A DNA stretch of 64,000 nt from Tipula vernalis (Eukaryota > Arthropoda > Insecta > Diptera > Tipulidae), in contig OY282558.1 of the NCBI GenBank assembly GCA_958295665.1, positions 19,095,409 through 19,159,408 of the forward strand. The letters run 5' to 3'. Below the pieces are notes generated by a model that worked only from the letters and a program-made list of their open reading frames with translations, searched no databases and was not told the origin of the DNA. The translations under genes and the position numbers were made by a program. Positions 61,801 through 64,000 of the stretch are shown one piece after another. How positions within the stretch are numbered: the first letter of the stretch is position 1; every line of letters starts with the position of its first letter.

Positions 61801-62910
61801 GTTAGTGGATTTTAATTAAAATTACATCTTTGGAAAATTATAAAAGCCTGTCGAGCATTGCATATGCAAGAGTGAATTTGATTATTGGATTGTATGAATA
61901 AATTAAATTATTTTTATTTTATTTATTTATTTAATATCGCATTTGTTTTATTTTAATAGAAAATTATTTATTCGAATATTTTCCTTTTGATGTTTAATTT
62001 GAATTTTTTTAAATTATATGCCAAGGCTTACGATTGTCTGTGATAGGCTACTAATTTTATATCCACTTCTATTATTCACCTCAAAAAATTTATTTTTAAT
62101 AAAGACGACCCATTTAAAACTTGAAGCCAGTCTCCCGGAAGAAACCACGCAACCTGGTATAAAGAAGGATAGCAAAAGTTAGTAGCGCAGAACAGTGCTA
62201 ACTACAATAAATATATACTGTAAAAGCTGCACTCGGAAGTACATTAAGATTAAATTCTATGGTTATAGGTTCAGAATTTTCTGAATAAGTAATTCAACAG
62301 GTTACGCGGCCGATGTTATGACTGGGGCAAATTTCACTTTCGAATTGCAATAACCCATTTTCTTCACTTTTTATACAATGTACCAGGGTTGCTAATTTTG
62401 TCAAATTTGAACAACAATTACCAGAGTATATCTTCTCTCACGGCAAAGGCGATATAAATATCGTAGCATTTGATGGACATAAATTGGTGGAAAGACATCA
62501 ATCAGACGTTTTATTTAGTTTTGTTTAGCTTATTGTTATCTTACTATAGCTTGCCTCTGAACAATTTGTATTCCATAAGGTTGGTTTGACAATATGCCAC
62601 ATTTGTTTCGGATGCCTTAATTTACCTTAGTGCTTCTTTGTATAGTAAATCTTTTTGTATACTTCGGTCTAAATAGATCAAAATATTGAAATCCTGACGA
62701 AATATTTGATTGGCCCAACACTACTTTTCCCTGTCTGTAAAATTTAAAAAAAAAAAAAAAAAAAAATGTCCGTCCGTCTGTCTGGACTGGTCCGTCATGG
62801 ATTTTTTTTTCACCAATCTGTTTCTATGGTCAAGACGAAGATTTGAAAAGCTTTTGGACTGTACGTCAAGAGGGTGGGCTACTTGTCATACGAATTGACC
62901 CAAAATACCT
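58807..62910. other. Gene-free AT-rich stretch
   Basis: No protein-like frame, tRNA or recognised repeat over 4.1 kb. A 25-base A run lies at 62747-62766, preceding a CTGTCCGTC-type simple stretch. Confidence 0.5.
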
Positions 62911-63048
62911 GGGCGCTATTTGCGAATTCGATTCGAACGTATTTGAGTTTGAATTAAATCAGATTCGTTCATTTCTTATTTAAATCAAAAACGAATCTTA
63001 TACTTCGGAGAGTCGAATACGTTCGAATCGAATTCACAAACAGCCCCT
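62911..63048. mobile_element. MITE with TIR GGGCGCTATTTGCGAATTCG
   Basis: A 138-bp element whose left end GGGCGCTATTTGCGAATTCG is matched in inverse orientation at the right end (CGAATTCACAAACAGCCCC). Both arms continue through ATTCGAACGTATT, giving about 33-bp inverted repeats. A relative lies at 52400-52562. Confidence 0.7.
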
Positions 63049-63329
63049 CAGGTTATATAAATATTTATGAGTTTTTTATATGTGCTGGTTTGATTATTCA
63101 ATTGGGTATTGAGTTTGGTGTTGATTATAAGGTTAAGTTAAGGGTCAATTTGACGGTTGAGTTGAAGTTGAGTTGGAGTGGCGTTCTGGTTGGATTAGAA
63201 TATAGTGAGCTGTTGACTAAAAATGATGTCCATTGTAGTGAGGAGGATTTGTGATTTTTTTTATAAAACTTTTATTGGGATTCTATATCTTATCCGATTT
63301 TAATGAAATCCATCATTTCCAATGGAAAT

Positions 63330-63529
63330 GGGATTCTCAAATGATTTTTAGATAAAGTTAGAAAGGAGGAGGGAATATGGCCAAGTACAGGATATTGGAT
63401 ATTTCTTGTTGTAAAGTTATTGCCATATTCTAGAACCTTATCTAAGAATCATTTTAGAATCCACATGTTAAGATTTATCCTATTTGACCATATTCCAGAA
63501 TTTTATCTAAAAATCTTTAAGAATCCCAT
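63330..63529. repeat. Three-unit repeat, one forward and two inverted
   Basis: A unit of about 45-50 bp running from GGGATTCT through TTTTTAGATAAA to GAATATGG occurs once forward (63330-63382) and twice inverted (63421-63463 and 63486-63529). Confidence 0.6.
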
Positions 63530-64000
63530 ATATTCATTATCGATGTCAAATTTCATTAAAACCGGTAATAGAAATAGCCAAGTTCTGTTATAATTGGCAA
63601 TACATATAATTTGCTAAAGGTTCAAATTGAAATGTAAAAGTAACAAATTTAAGTGCAAAAGTTTCAATTTGAAGTGTGAAACCTGTATCATAGCAGAAAT
63701 ATTCGTCCGTGTCTGATTTCAGATACGACACTTTGATGATCTGGAATAAGATTTTCTCAATTGGCTGGATTATGAAGAACATTTTTTCGATTAAGGAGTG
63801 TGGTAGTAAACTGCTTTGAAGATTTGAGTTTACTTTTGTTTCATCTTTACCACAGGTTTTGGAATCGTTATGATTTGCGAAAGTTTTCAGGTTTCAGGTA
63901 AGTAGCCCAATATTAGTTTGATTCATTTTTCCGGAAGATTTTTAAGTATATTGCTCTGGTGCTATTTTTGATCAATGTTTTGCTGGATTTTCTTTTTTAA
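63530..64000. other. Gene-free stretch to window end
   Basis: AT-rich with several diverged AAATTGAAATGTAAAAG-like repeats near 63620-63680. No supported gene. Confidence 0.45.

Overview
The window looks like an insect nuclear chromosome, probably a dipteran but not Drosophila. It is AT-rich. Genes have short introns with GT..AG borders, and the proteins are clear animal housekeeping orthologues, plus Lines, a segment-polarity protein known from flies. Mobile elements include an errantivirus of the 17.6/297 type, Ty3/Gypsy, Penelope, I-like, hAT and Tc1 types. Species cannot be fixed from the sequence alone.

Layout 1. Positions 1-16,650 are a compact gene island of six genes in divergent and convergent pairs: lines (minus, runs off the left edge), Pgi (plus), MRGBP/Eaf7 (minus), WDR43/Utp5 (plus), Sec31 (minus) and Nup85 (plus). 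Start-to-start gaps are about 1.35 kb, 0.46 kb and 0.88 kb. The 3' ends meet tail to tail with 219-465 bp between stops. Roles are glycolysis, chromatin (NuA4/MRG), ribosome biogenesis, COPII vesicle coats and the nuclear pore. Nothing suggests a shared pathway. Exon joins were worked out from splice sites, reading phase and protein similarity.

Layout 2. From 16,651 to 64,000 I found no host gene. This is a repeat-rich, AT-rich desert holding layers of transposons: an I-like retrotransposon tail between inverted minisatellite blocks (20.2-21.7 kb); a broken Ty3/Gypsy element split by a MITE (25.7-29.3 kb); two Penelope fragments head to head (29.9-31.6 kb); a non-autonomous hAT with perfect 8-bp target duplications (37.9-40.9 kb); a 9.6-kb nest bounded by 20-bp direct repeats (42.2-51.8 kb) that contains an undescribed terminal-inverted-repeat element and a truncated errantivirus; and a modular satellite (52.6-58.8 kb) split by a 4.26-kb insertion that itself carries an apparently intact Tc1-like transposon (54.4-56.5 kb).

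The most interesting candidates are (a) the Tc1-like element, with an uninterrupted 349-residue DD34E transposase in three exons and long terminal repeats built from about 21-bp subrepeats, and (b) the 4.8-kb element at 42.6-47.5 kb, whose two decayed genes (one a C2H2-finger protein) do not match a transposase class I can name.
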